A stretch of 64,000 nucleotides of DNA from Thermopolyspora flexuosa. GTDB taxonomy: Bacteria; Actinomycetota; Actinomycetes; Streptosporangiales; Streptosporangiaceae. The position numbers were made by a program, and so were the translations under genes. Position 1 is the first letter of the stretch. Each line of letters opens with the position of its first letter. The notes under the pieces were generated by a model. That model ran no database searches and was not told the origin of the DNA. It saw only the letters and a program-made list of their open reading frames with translations. The stretch covers positions 4,836,001 through 4,900,000 of the forward strand of contig NZ_VFPQ01000001.1 in NCBI RefSeq assembly GCF_006716785.1, in the 5' to 3' direction. This document shows, piece by piece, positions 34,502 to 43,026 of the stretch.

Positions 34502-35494
34502 ATGGACCACCAGAGCCCGGTGCCGGTCGTGCTCGACTGCGACCCCGGTCACGACGACATGTTCGCCATCCTGCTCGCCGCCGCCCACCCCGGCATCGAC
34601 CTGCTCGCCGTGACGACGGTGGCGGGCAACGGGCCGCTCGACAAGGTCACACACAACGCCCTGCGCATCTGCACCGCGGCCGGGCTCCACGGCATCCCCG
34701 TGGCGGCGGGCGCCGACCGCGCGCTCGCCGGCGGCCAGGACACCGCCCCGCGCATCCACGGGGACAGCGCGCTCGACGGCACCGAGCTGCCCGAGCCGGA
34801 GATCCCGCTCGCCGCCGACGACGCCGTCACCGTGACCGCGCGCCTGCTCGAGACCGCGTCCCGCCCGGTGACGATCGCCGCGACCGGCCCGCTCACCAAC
34901 GTCGCCTCGCTGCTGCGCGACCGCCCCGACCTCACGGAGAAGATCGAGCGGATCGTGTTCATGGGCGGCAGCACGGGCCGGGGCAACCGTACCCCGCTCG
35001 CCGAGTTCAACATCTGGGCGGACCCCGAGGCGGCCGACATCGTGCTGCGCAGCGGGCTGCCGCTGCTCATGTGCGGCCTCGACGTGACCCACCAGGCGCT
35101 CGCCGGGCCGGAGGTGTTCGCCCGGCTGCGCGCCATCGGCGGCGGCCTGGCCGCCACGTGCGCCGCGTCGCTCGAGTTCTACGGCAACGCCTACCGGGAG
35201 GTGTACGGCATGCCGGCGCCGCCGCTGCACGACCCGGTGGCGATCGCCGCGATCGTCGCGCCCGAGGTGGTGCGGTGCGTCGAGGCGCCGGTCGCGGTGG
35301 AGCTGACCGGCGAGCACACCCGCGGCGCGACCGTGGTCGACCTGTACCGGGTGACCGGCGCCCGGCCGAACGCGCAGGTCGCCCTCGAACTCGACCGTGA
35401 ACGTTTCTGGGACCTCATGCTCGACGCCGTGCGGACGCTCGCCGACCGGCCGGTCACCGCGGATCGCCCGCCCGCGGAGCGGAGATCAGGCTAG
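34502..35494 (+). CDS. inosine/uridine-preferring nucleoside hydrolase
   Basis: A 330-residue enzyme whose N-terminus carries the calcium-binding DxDxxxDD signature (Asp12, Asp14, Asp18, Asp19 in VLDCDPGHDDM). VTTVAGN, an IVFMGGSTGRGNRT block and an AEFNIWADPEAA block complete the active site. It hydrolyses the N-glycosidic bond of ribonucleosides to base and ribose for salvage. The chosen ATG at 34502 matches the family start; a GTG 36 bases upstream is in frame. It is apparently monocistronic, and 109 bases separate it from the divergent DUF488 start. Confidence 0.92.
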   Translation: MDHQSPVPVVLDCDPGHDDMFAILLAAAHPGIDLLAVTTVAGNGPLDKVTHNALRICTAAGLHGIPVAAGADRALAGGQDTAPRIHGDSALDGTELPEPEIPLAADDAVTVTARLLETASRPVTIAATGPLTNVASLLRDRPDLTEKIERIVFMGGSTGRGNRTPLAEFNIWADPEAADIVLRSGLPLLMCGLDVTHQALAGPEVFARLRAIGGGLAATCAASLEFYGNAYREVYGMPAPPLHDPVAIAAIVAPEVVRCVEAPVAVELTGEHTRGATVVDLYRVTGARPNAQVALELDRERFWDLMLDAVRTLADRPVTADRPPAERRSG

Positions 35495-35614
35495 CCTTTC
35501 CCCCACCCCTCCCCGCTTCTTATCGGGGCATTAGCCCCGGAAGTGCATGATCGAGCATCAGGGGATGTGGTGACCGGGGGCGCACACGACCGCCGAGTAC
35601 ACGGGGAGTTTGCG

Positions 35615-36976
35615 TTGACATCCTTTCCGGGAGAGGTACGGCACGGCGCGCGGCGGCCGCTGTGGCGGGCCGCCCTGGCCGCGGCCCTGCTCGCCGTGAG
35701 CCTTGCTTCCTGCTCTTCGGAACCCCCGCGACCCTCCGGCGAGCCGTCCGCCACGCCGAGCGCCGCGCCGGGCACCGAGCCGCCACCGGCCGAGCCGCCG
35801 CCGGTCGCCAAGGACTGGCCGCGCTGGGGCTTCACGCACACCCAGTACAGCGTGGACAACGAGACCATGACCGCGGCCGAGGGGGTGACCCGGGCCTTCC
35901 GGCGGGCGCCGATGCTGCAGAACCAGCACATCATGGGCTTCGGGGCGAGCAACCCCGAGCCGTCGCCCGGCCGGTACGACTGGCGCAGCCTCGACTCGCG
36001 CCTCCAGGTCATCGACCGCTCCGGCGGGCTGCCGGTGATCACCCTGTGCTGCGCCCCGGACTGGATGAAGGGCGGCCGGCCCGGCGAGACCGACTGGAAC
36101 CGGCTCACCGAGGCGCCGCTGCCCGAGCACTACGACGACTTCGCCAACCTCGCCGCCGAGGTGGCGAAGCGCTACCCGCACGTCCGCCACTACCTGGTGT
36201 GGAACGAGTTCAAGGGGTTCTACCGGCACGGGCGGCCGGACGCCGAGGCGTACACCGCGCTGTACAACAAGGTGTACGCCGCGCTGAAGGAGGTGGACCC
36301 GGACATCCAGGTCGGCGGGCCGTACCTGCCGATCAACAGCCACACCGACGGCCCCGACCGGCGGCTGCGCGGGCCGTGGGGCGTGGTGGACGGCGCCACG
36401 CTCGACGCGCTCGAGTACTGGCTGGAGCACAAGGCGGGGGCCGACTTCATCGTGGTGGACGGCGCCTCGGTGACCGAGGAGCACGACCTGCTCCCCGACG
36501 AGTTCGGGGCGCTCGCCAAGTTCGACGCGGTCACCCGGTGGCTGCGGGAGAAGAGCGGCAACCTGCCGGTGTGGTGGGCCGAGTGGTACGTCGAGCCGGA
36601 GGAGGAGCGGTGGGACGAGCGGCACCGGCTCGCCGTGCAGACGGTGGCGATGATGGAGTTCGCCCGCAGCGGCGCGGCCACCGCACTCTACTGGAGCCCG
36701 CAGCGGCAGGGCGGCGCCTGCCCCGGCTGCCTGTGGCGGCCGCGCACCGCGACCCCGCTGCCCGCGTACGAGCTGCTCGGCAACTTCGTGCGGTGGTTCC
36801 CGGCGGGGGTCGAGCTGGAGCCGGTGACGTCGTCGAACCCGGCGGTCCGGGTGCTCGCCCAGCGGCACCGCATGGTCATGGTGAACACCACCGGCGAGGC
36901 CGTGGTCGCCGACGTGGACGGCAAGACCCACCGCTTCGGGCCGTACGAGATCATCTGGAGCGAGCGCACCACCTGA
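35615..36976 (+). CDS. lipoprotein with GH39-like glycoside hydrolase domain
   Basis: A 453-residue exported protein. The signal peptide ends in a lipobox (LAVSLASCS, Cys near residue 33), then a Pro/Ser/Glu linker, then a TIM-barrel domain similar to GH39/clan A enzymes. The acid/base Glu sits in LVWNEFKGFYR (~residue 198) and the probable nucleophile in VWWAEWYVE (~321). Clan-A enzymes of this type act on xylosides, iduronides or related glycans; the substrate here is unknown. The start is TTG at 35615, 7 bases after GGGGAG; in-frame codons further up lack a site and would push the signal peptide inward. It converges with gpgS over a shared hairpin. Confidence 0.8.
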   Translation: MTSFPGEVRHGARRPLWRAALAAALLAVSLASCSSEPPRPSGEPSATPSAAPGTEPPPAEPPPVAKDWPRWGFTHTQYSVDNETMTAAEGVTRAFRRAPMLQNQHIMGFGASNPEPSPGRYDWRSLDSRLQVIDRSGGLPVITLCCAPDWMKGGRPGETDWNRLTEAPLPEHYDDFANLAAEVAKRYPHVRHYLVWNEFKGFYRHGRPDAEAYTALYNKVYAALKEVDPDIQVGGPYLPINSHTDGPDRRLRGPWGVVDGATLDALEYWLEHKAGADFIVVDGASVTEEHDLLPDEFGALAKFDAVTRWLREKSGNLPVWWAEWYVEPEEERWDERHRLAVQTVAMMEFARSGAATALYWSPQRQGGACPGCLWRPRTATPLPAYELLGNFVRWFPAGVELEPVTSSNPAVRVLAQRHRMVMVNTTGEAVVADVDGKTHRFGPYEIIWSERTT

Positions 36977-37007
36977 CCGGGCCCGCGGTCGGGTGCGCCC
37001 CGGTCAG
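36973..37007. terminator. bidirectional hairpin containing both stop codons
   Basis: CTGACCGGG (36973-36981) pairs perfectly with CCCGGTCAG (36999-37007). The TGA of the GH39-like gene and the TGA of gpgS (on the other strand) lie inside the two arms. Confidence 0.7.
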
Positions 37008-38038
37008 TGGCCGATGCGGTCCGCCGTCGGCGCGCGGCGGCCCCGGGCACGCCGGGCGGCCACGCGCAGCGAGGCGAGGCAGGGCCGCTCCCGCAGCCGT
37101 ACGTCGCACACGCGGACCGGCGCGGCGCCGTCCTCGACGAGGAACTGGAGCAGGGCGGGGCTGGGCGGCGCGGTCGCCACGAGGCGGCGCTGCCGCTCCA
37201 GCCGCGACCACGCGGTGTGCATGATCTGCGCGGCCATCCGGCCGAGCATCGGCACCGGCTGGTGCTTGTGCACCCGGTACCCCAGGTCGACCTGGGCCAT
37301 CGCGTCGAGGCCGACGAGCTCCAGCAGGTCGACGAGGAGGCCGAGCTCCACGCCGTAGTGGGCGACGAACGGCACGAGCTCGAGCACCTCACGGCGGCCC
37401 GCGTACTCGCCCGCGAGCGGCTGTACGAAACCGGCGAGCTCCGGCCAGAACATGTTGATGAGCGGCCGGGCCACCAGCTCGGTGACGCGGCCACCCGCCC
37501 CCTTCTCGACCCGGCCGTCGAGGCACAGCGGACGCTCGTACGCCCCCTTGACGAAGCTCACCGTCGGGTCGGTGAGCAGCGGCCCGAGCAGCCCGGTGAC
37601 GAAGTGCGGGCCGAAGTCGCGCAGGTCGGCGTCGACGAACACGACGATGTCGCCGCGCGTCGCCGCCAGCCCCTTCCACATCGCGTCGCCCTTGCCGGGC
37701 AGCGGCGGCAGCTCCGGGAACACGGCGTCCTGGTGAACCACGCGCGCCCCCGCCTCGGCCGCCACCGCCCCGGTCCGGTCGGTGGAGTGGGAGTCGACCA
37801 CCAGCACCTCGTCCACGAGCGGCAGGCGCTCCACCAGCTCCCGGCGGATGGTGGCGACGATCGGGCCGACGGTCGGCTCCTCGTTGCGGGCGGGCAGGAT
37901 CACGCTCACCCGGGTATCGCCCTTCGCCGCGACGAGCCGCTCGGGCCGCCAGTCCGCGGCCCTGCTGGTCCGCCGCCGCAGCCACCGCTGCGCCGCGGCG
38001 ATCCCCCCGCCGTGGCTGCTGACCGGCACATCTGCCAT
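37004..38038 (-). CDS. gpgS: glucosyl-3-phosphoglycerate synthase
   Basis: A 344-residue GT81/GT2-type glycosyltransferase. It shows RVSVILPARNEEPTVG, a LVVDSHSTDRT block, a PLPGKGDAMWKGL block, a VFVDADLRDFGP block (metal-binding DxD-like) and a KGAYERPL block, all hallmarks of GpgS. The enzyme transfers glucose from a nucleotide sugar to 3-phosphoglycerate, the first step to glucosylglycerate and to methylglucose lipopolysaccharides in actinobacteria. ATG at 38038 follows GAGGAG by 6 bases. The phosphatase GpgP is not adjacent. It may supply a compatible solute. Confidence 0.93.
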   Translation of the reverse strand: MADVPVSSHGGGIAAAQRWLRRRTSRAADWRPERLVAAKGDTRVSVILPARNEEPTVGPIVATIRRELVERLPLVDEVLVVDSHSTDRTGAVAAEAGARVVHQDAVFPELPPLPGKGDAMWKGLAATRGDIVVFVDADLRDFGPHFVTGLLGPLLTDPTVSFVKGAYERPLCLDGRVEKGAGGRVTELVARPLINMFWPELAGFVQPLAGEYAGRREVLELVPFVAHYGVELGLLVDLLELVGLDAMAQVDLGYRVHKHQPVPMLGRMAAQIMHTAWSRLERQRRLVATAPPSPALLQFLVEDGAAPVRVCDVRLRERPCLASLRVAARRARGRRAPTADRIGH

Positions 38039-38288
38039 ATCGCGCTCCTCGGGGTGCGTAGGGGTGCCGAATTCGCTCTGCCCCCATTTCCGGGTCCAAC
38101 GCCTCGCGGAGCGCGACAGCCGTCCGTGTCCGGACGGCCACGCTCGGCGCGTGTCGGCCGCTCGGGCGGGCCGTACGGCACCGGCGCCGGGTATCCCGCC
38201 CGGGCGGAACCGGGGCCGTGACCACGGCCGGTGCCCGGCCGGGCCGGTGCGAAGGCCTAGGACGGCACGCTGCGGGAAGGGTGGCCTC

Positions 38289-40100
38289 ATGGCCGGGACG
38301 AGCGGGCTGCTGGACGCCCTGCGGGAGCTGCGGCGACGGCTCGACGGCGAGCTGTTCCCGCTCTCGGTGGGGGACGTGGCGGCCGACCGCCGGGCGTGCC
38401 GGGAGCTGGCCGGGCAGCTCGACGACTACCTGCTGCCGAGGCTGGAGGCGATCGACGCGCCGCTGCTCGCCGTGGTCGGCGGGTCGACCGGCGCGGGCAA
38501 ATCCACGTTGGTCAACTCGCTGGTCGGCGCGGACGTGACCGTGCCCGGCGTGCTGCGGCCGACCACACTCGGGCCCACGCTGGTGACCGGACCGGCCGAC
38601 GAGGAGTGGTTCCTCGGCCGGAACGTGCTGCCCGGGCTGCCCCGGGTCACCGGGCACGGCCGGGGCGAGCCGGGGACGCTGCGCGTGGTGACCGCCGAGA
38701 CGCTGCCCGCCGGGCTCGCGCTCGCCGACGCCCCCGACATCGACTCGGTGGTGACCGCGAACCGCGAGCTCGCCGCGCAGCTGCTCGCCGCCGCCGACCT
38801 GTGGCTGTTCGTCACCAGCGCCGCCCGGTACGCCGACGAGGTGCCGTGGGGGTTCCTGCGCGACGCCCGGGAACGCAGCACCGCCCTCGCCGTCGTGCTC
38901 AACCGCGTGCCCGGCGACGCGATCGACCCGGTCCGCGGCGACCTCGCCCGGCTGCTCGCGGCGAACGGCCTCGGCGACGTGCCGCTGTTCACCGTGCCCG
39001 AGGTCGATCCGCTCGAGCACGGGCGGCTGCCCGCCGACCTGGTACGGCCGGTCGCGGACTGGCTCGGCGAGATCTGCGCCGACGCGCGCAGCCGGGCCGC
39101 GATCGTGCGGCGCACGCTCGGCGGCGCGCTCGACAGCCTCACGGTACGGGTGCCCGCGCTCGCCGAGGCGGTGGAGCGGCAGCGGCGCGGCATCCGCGAG
39201 CTGCGCGAGGCCGTGGAGCGCGCGTACGACGCGGGCATGGCCGCGTTCGACGACGGGATGAGCGACGGGTCGCTGCTGCGCGGCGAGGTGCTCGCCCGCT
39301 GGCAGGACTTCGTCGGCACCGGCGAGCTCATGCGGTCCCTGGAGGCCCGGGTCGGCCGGATCCGGGACCGGATCGTCGCGCTGCTCACCGCCCGGCCCGC
39401 GCCGGACACCCGGCTGCGGGTGGCGCTCGGCAGCGGGCTGGAGGCGCTGATCCGGGCCACCGCCGACCGGGCCGCGGAGCGCTCGCTGGAGGCGTGGTCG
39501 GCCACCCCCGCCGGGCGCGACCTGCTCGCCCGCGCCGGCGTGGTGGCCGCCGGGCGGCTGGGCCGGGCCTCGGCCGTGCTGCCGGACCGGGCCGCCGCGG
39601 CGGTGCGGGACTGGCAGGGGTACGTGCTCGACCTGGTCCGCGCCGAGGGCGCCGACCGGCGCACCACCGCCCGCCTCGCCTCGCTCGGCGTGAACGGCAC
39701 CGCGCTGCTGCTCATGCTCGCCGCGTTCGCCTCGACCGGCGGGCTCACCGGGATCGAGGTCGGCATCGCGGGCGGCGCGAGCGTGCTCAGCCAGAAGCTG
39801 CTGGAGGCGATCTTCGGCGACCAGGCGGTGCGCACCCTCGCCGAGCGGGCCCGCCAGGACCTGCGGCGGCGGGTCCGCGGCGTGCTCGACGAGGAGATGA
39901 CCCGGTTCACCGCCCTGCTCGACGGGCTGCTCGAGGCCCCGGGCCCGGCCGAGGACACCGCGCGGGCGCTGCGCGAGTGCGCGCGGGCCGTACGCGAGCG
40001 GCGGCACACGCTCGACCTCGCCGCGACGCCCGGCGGGCCGCGCGACGAGGACGGCGCCGCCATGCACAGCGGGCCGCACGGGCGGCGAGGCGGGACATGA
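38289..40100 (+). CDS. dynamin-like/YfjP-type GTPase with membrane hairpin (first of pair)
   Basis: A 603-residue P-loop GTPase: G1 GGSTGAGKSTL near residue 65, switch/G3 region LADAPDIDS, and NRVP in the G4 position. A long helical region follows and then a hydrophobic stretch (NGTALLLMLAAFAS, then IEVGIAGGAS) near residues 463-500, with a charged coiled tail. The layout is that of actinobacterial YfjP/dynamin-related proteins acting at membranes. The start at 38289 has GGAAGGG upstream. Its stop is 52 bases before a second GTPase of the same kind; paired genes suggest hetero-oligomers, as in bacterial DynA/DynB or LeoABC systems. Function is unproven. Confidence 0.85.
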   Translation: MAGTSGLLDALRELRRRLDGELFPLSVGDVAADRRACRELAGQLDDYLLPRLEAIDAPLLAVVGGSTGAGKSTLVNSLVGADVTVPGVLRPTTLGPTLVTGPADEEWFLGRNVLPGLPRVTGHGRGEPGTLRVVTAETLPAGLALADAPDIDSVVTANRELAAQLLAAADLWLFVTSAARYADEVPWGFLRDARERSTALAVVLNRVPGDAIDPVRGDLARLLAANGLGDVPLFTVPEVDPLEHGRLPADLVRPVADWLGEICADARSRAAIVRRTLGGALDSLTVRVPALAEAVERQRRGIRELREAVERAYDAGMAAFDDGMSDGSLLRGEVLARWQDFVGTGELMRSLEARVGRIRDRIVALLTARPAPDTRLRVALGSGLEALIRATADRAAERSLEAWSATPAGRDLLARAGVVAAGRLGRASAVLPDRAAAAVRDWQGYVLDLVRAEGADRRTTARLASLGVNGTALLLMLAAFASTGGLTGIEVGIAGGASVLSQKLLEAIFGDQAVRTLAERARQDLRRRVRGVLDEEMTRFTALLDGLLEAPGPAEDTARALRECARAVRERRHTLDLAATPGGPRDEDGAAMHSGPHGRRGGT

Positions 40101-40152
40101 CCCCGGCGCACCGTACGCCGGGCGGTGACGGCGGCCATCGGGGAGGCGCCCG

Positions 40153-41850
40153 ATGACGCTGGTACGGCGCCGCAGCGCGGTCTCCCTCGACGAGCGGCTG
40201 GACGCGCTCGCCGCGGCGGCCGAGCTCGCCGACGGGCGGCTCGACCCGGCGGTGGTGGCGGCCGCCCGCGAGGTGACCGCCCGGGCCGGGGTACGGCGCG
40301 GCCTGTCGGTCGGCCACACCGTGGTGGCGCTCGCCGGGGCGACCGGCAGCGGCAAGTCCTCGCTGTTCAACGCGCTCGTCGGCGCGCCCGTGGCGAAGGT
40401 CGGCGTCACCCGGCCCACCACCGCCGCGGCCCAGGCGGCGGTGTGGGACCCGGAGGGCGCCGGGCCGCTGCTCGACTGGCTCCAGGTGCCGCGCCGCCAC
40501 GTCGTCGACCCGTCCGCCCACCCGGCCGAGCGGGAGCCGGGCGGGCTCATCCTGCTCGACCTGCCCGACCACGACTCGATCGAGGCGTCCCACCGGCTCG
40601 AGGTGAACCGGCTCGTCGGGCTCGTCGACCTGCTGGTGTGGGTGCTCGACCCGCAGAAGTACGCCGACGCGGCGGTGCACGAGCGCTACCTGCGCCCGCT
40701 CGCCCGGCACGGCGACGTCACCGTGGTCGTGCTCAACCAGATCGACCGGCTGCCCCCGCACGCCGTCGACGCCTGCCTCGCCGACCTGCGCCGCCTGCTC
40801 GCCGAGGACGGGCTGGAGCGGGTACGGCTCGTCGCCGCCTCGGCGGTGACCGGGGCGGGCCTGCCCGACCTGCGGTGGATGCTCGCCGCCTCGGTGTCCC
40901 GGCGGCGCGCCTGGGCCGACCGGCTCGCCGCGGACGCCGCGCTCGCCGCCGCCGCGCTCGACCGGGCGGCGGGGCCGCCGCCGGAGCGGGGGCCCGCGCA
41001 GTGGTGGCAGCTCGCCGCCGCCACCGGCGGCCGCGCCGACGGGCGGGGCGGCGAGCGGACCGCCCGGCCGGACGCGGTGGCCGGGTGCGCCCCGCCGCTC
41101 ACCGCGGCGCTCGCCGAGGCGGCCGGGGTGCCGCTCGTGGTCGAGGCGGTGGCGAAGGCGCACCGCCACCGCGCGGTGGCCGCCACCGGCTGGCCGGTCA
41201 CCCGTGGCCTGCGCCGGCTGCGGCCGGACCCGCTGCGCCGCCTCCGCCTCGCCACCGGCGCCTCCGGCCGGTCGGCCGACCGCACCTCGCTCCCGCCCGC
41301 CTCCGCGGTGCAGCGGTCCCGGGTGGAGACCGCGATCCGGGACGTGGCCGAGCGCGCCGCGGAGGGGCTGCCCGCCCCGTGGGCCGCCGCGGTACGGCGG
41401 GCCGCCACCTCGCGGCTCGCCGAGCTGCCCGACGCGCTCGACCACGCGGTCGCCACCGGCTGGGGCGAGGCGCGGCCGCCGCGCTGGTGGCGGATCGTGG
41501 GCGCCTGGCAGTGGCTGCTTCTCGCCGTTGCGGCCGCGGGCCTGCTGTGGCTGCTCGGCCTGTTCGCGCTCGACTGGCTGCGGCTGCCCGCCCCGCCGAC
41601 GCCGACGCTCGGCGAGCTGCCCTGGCCGACCGTGCTCTTCCTCGGCGGGGTGCTCGCCGGGCTGCTCACCGCGCTCGCCGCCCGCCTCACCGCCTGGGCG
41701 GGCGGCCGCCGCCGGGCCCGCCGTACCGCCCGGCTGCTGCACGCGGCCATGCGGCGCGTCGGCCGCGACCTGGTGCTCGCCCCGGTCGCGGCCGAACTCG
41801 AGCGCCACCGCCGCTTCGCCCGCCACGTGGCCGTCGCCAAGTCGGCCTGA
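40153..41850 (+). CDS. dynamin-like/YfjP-type GTPase with two C-terminal membrane helices (second of pair)
   Basis: A 565-residue partner GTPase: G1 GATGSGKSSLFN (near residue 63), G3 LDLPDHDS, G4 LNQIDRLP. The middle is helical and arginine-rich, and two clear membrane segments lie at ~455-480 (WLLLAVAAAGLLWLLGLFAL) and ~493-515 (VLFLGGVLAGLLTALAA), followed by a basic tail. ATG at 40153 is the first start after the previous gene. Together with its neighbour it could remodel or tether membrane; a role in division or phage defence has been proposed for other bacterial dynamin-like pairs, but is not shown here. Confidence 0.85.
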   Translation: MTLVRRRSAVSLDERLDALAAAAELADGRLDPAVVAAAREVTARAGVRRGLSVGHTVVALAGATGSGKSSLFNALVGAPVAKVGVTRPTTAAAQAAVWDPEGAGPLLDWLQVPRRHVVDPSAHPAEREPGGLILLDLPDHDSIEASHRLEVNRLVGLVDLLVWVLDPQKYADAAVHERYLRPLARHGDVTVVVLNQIDRLPPHAVDACLADLRRLLAEDGLERVRLVAASAVTGAGLPDLRWMLAASVSRRRAWADRLAADAALAAAALDRAAGPPPERGPAQWWQLAAATGGRADGRGGERTARPDAVAGCAPPLTAALAEAAGVPLVVEAVAKAHRHRAVAATGWPVTRGLRRLRPDPLRRLRLATGASGRSADRTSLPPASAVQRSRVETAIRDVAERAAEGLPAPWAAAVRRAATSRLAELPDALDHAVATGWGEARPPRWWRIVGAWQWLLLAVAAAGLLWLLGLFALDWLRLPAPPTPTLGELPWPTVLFLGGVLAGLLTALAARLTAWAGGRRRARRTARLLHAAMRRVGRDLVLAPVAAELERHRRFARHVAVAKSA

Positions 41851-41874
41851 GCGCGCACCCGGCGGACGGCGGCG

Positions 41875-42075
41875 TCAGCGGCCTGCGCGCATGCTCTCCG
41901 GCGGGTCGAGGTGGCTCGCCTCAAGCCTGCCGGTGTCGATCTCGAGCCGCTGCAGGATCACGGCCGGGTCGGCCATCCGGCACTTCAGCGTGTGCCCGCC
42001 CGGCCGGCCGATCGGGTGTACGGTCGTGGTCACGTTGACGGTGTCGGAGGTGTTGCGCTCCCACCGGCGGTTCAT
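41875..42075 (-). CDS. small hypothetical protein
   Basis: A 66-residue frame with strong GC bias at third codon positions, as in true genes here. It begins MNRRWERNTSDT, continues with NVTTTVHPIGRPGG, KCRMADPAVILQRLEID and ends with HLDPPES. No family recognised and no signal or membrane segment. The frame is open ~70 bases further upstream and no start has a good ribosome site, so it could be the tail of a longer decayed gene. Confidence 0.45.
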   Translation of the reverse strand: MNRRWERNTSDTVNVTTTVHPIGRPGGHTLKCRMADPAVILQRLEIDTGRLEASHLDPPESMRAGR

Positions 42076-42553
42076 CGCCGAGCCGGTGGCCTTGAGCTGA
42101 GGAGCGCCGCCGGCATGACGAGGGGCACCGGCACCGGAAGCGCCCACCGCTTCCGTCCGGTCGAGAGGCCGTTGCGCGGCCTACCGGGACGGCAGATCGA
42201 CTCGACAATAAGGGCCAACAGATCATGACTGGAGATGTCAGATCAATAGGGCGTCGGGGCCTCCCGACGGCCCCATCGGGAGCACGCGAGGCCCTCGCAC
42301 ACGGCCCGAAAAGGCCCGCGCCATGCCACGCCGCCGGAGGACTGCGGCGCACATCACCCGGACGCACGTGGTGAAGCGCTCACCCGCGTGCGCGGGCGTG
42401 CTCGGTATGCCTCGGGATGCTGCCGCGGATGTTCACGTCCGGCCGGCCCGGTCGCTCACCGGGCAGTGCCCCGCACGCGACCGGACGCCGGGGCCTTGCC
42501 CCTCCCGCCCCGTTCGTCCCGCGTGCGCGACGGCGGCTCGACCGGCCCGGCGG
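42076..42553. other. intergenic region with small hairpins
   Basis: About 480 bases between two small minus-strand genes. Short GC-rich dyads occur (for example CGTCGGGGCC/GGCCCC around 42252-42275). Frames across it are without codon bias or family match. I see no RNA gene. Confidence 0.4.
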
Positions 42554-42808
42554 TCACCACTCCTCGGGCGGCAGCTCGATGCCCTGGGCGCGGTCGTAGA
42601 TCACCGTGTCGTCGGCCATCCGGATCACGAGCACCCGGCGGGCGAGCCCCGCCTTCTCGAGCGCGCGAGCGGACTCCATCGCGTACTTGGCGTAGTGGTA
42701 ACGGTCCCGCGTGCTGCCGAAGGACTCGCCCCGCTCGCAGATCACCTCGTAGCGGTCAGCCGGCCAGACCGGAGGCAGGCCGTCCCCCACTCGTCGCTCC
42801 GAGAGCAT
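42554..42808 (-). CDS. small hypothetical actinobacterial protein
   Basis: An 84-residue protein with PADRYEVICERGESFGS, RYHYAKYAMESARALEKAG and VLVIRMADDTVIYDRAQG; a mixed alpha/beta fold is likely. The codon bias is good. The third of three clustered in-frame starts (GTG 42826, ATG 42814, ATG 42808) has the best spacing from GGGGGAG. No function is known to me; it appears monocistronic. Confidence 0.7.
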   Translation of the reverse strand: MLSERRVGDGLPPVWPADRYEVICERGESFGSTRDRYHYAKYAMESARALEKAGLARRVLVIRMADDTVIYDRAQGIELPPEEW

Positions 42809-43026
42809 CGTCATCGTCTCCCCCACCCCGGTCTCGGCCCTGTTCTAAGCCATAGATAGTACAAAGCCTGATAAGGCACGTTGCCGCGGACCGCTCCATA
42901 CGGCCCGTGAACCCCTACCACCATCGACTCCGCTCCGGGTCCGGGATCACCCTCCGGTACGGCTACCGCCCGGCCGGCGGTTCACAGCACCGCCGGGCCG
43001 GGCGTGCGCCGTGCCGTACCGTACGG

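Noticed and set aside
42323-42859. 178-codon plus-strand frame over the small hypothetical gene
   Set aside because: It is Arg/Pro/Ala-rich and antisense to a better-supported minus-strand gene.
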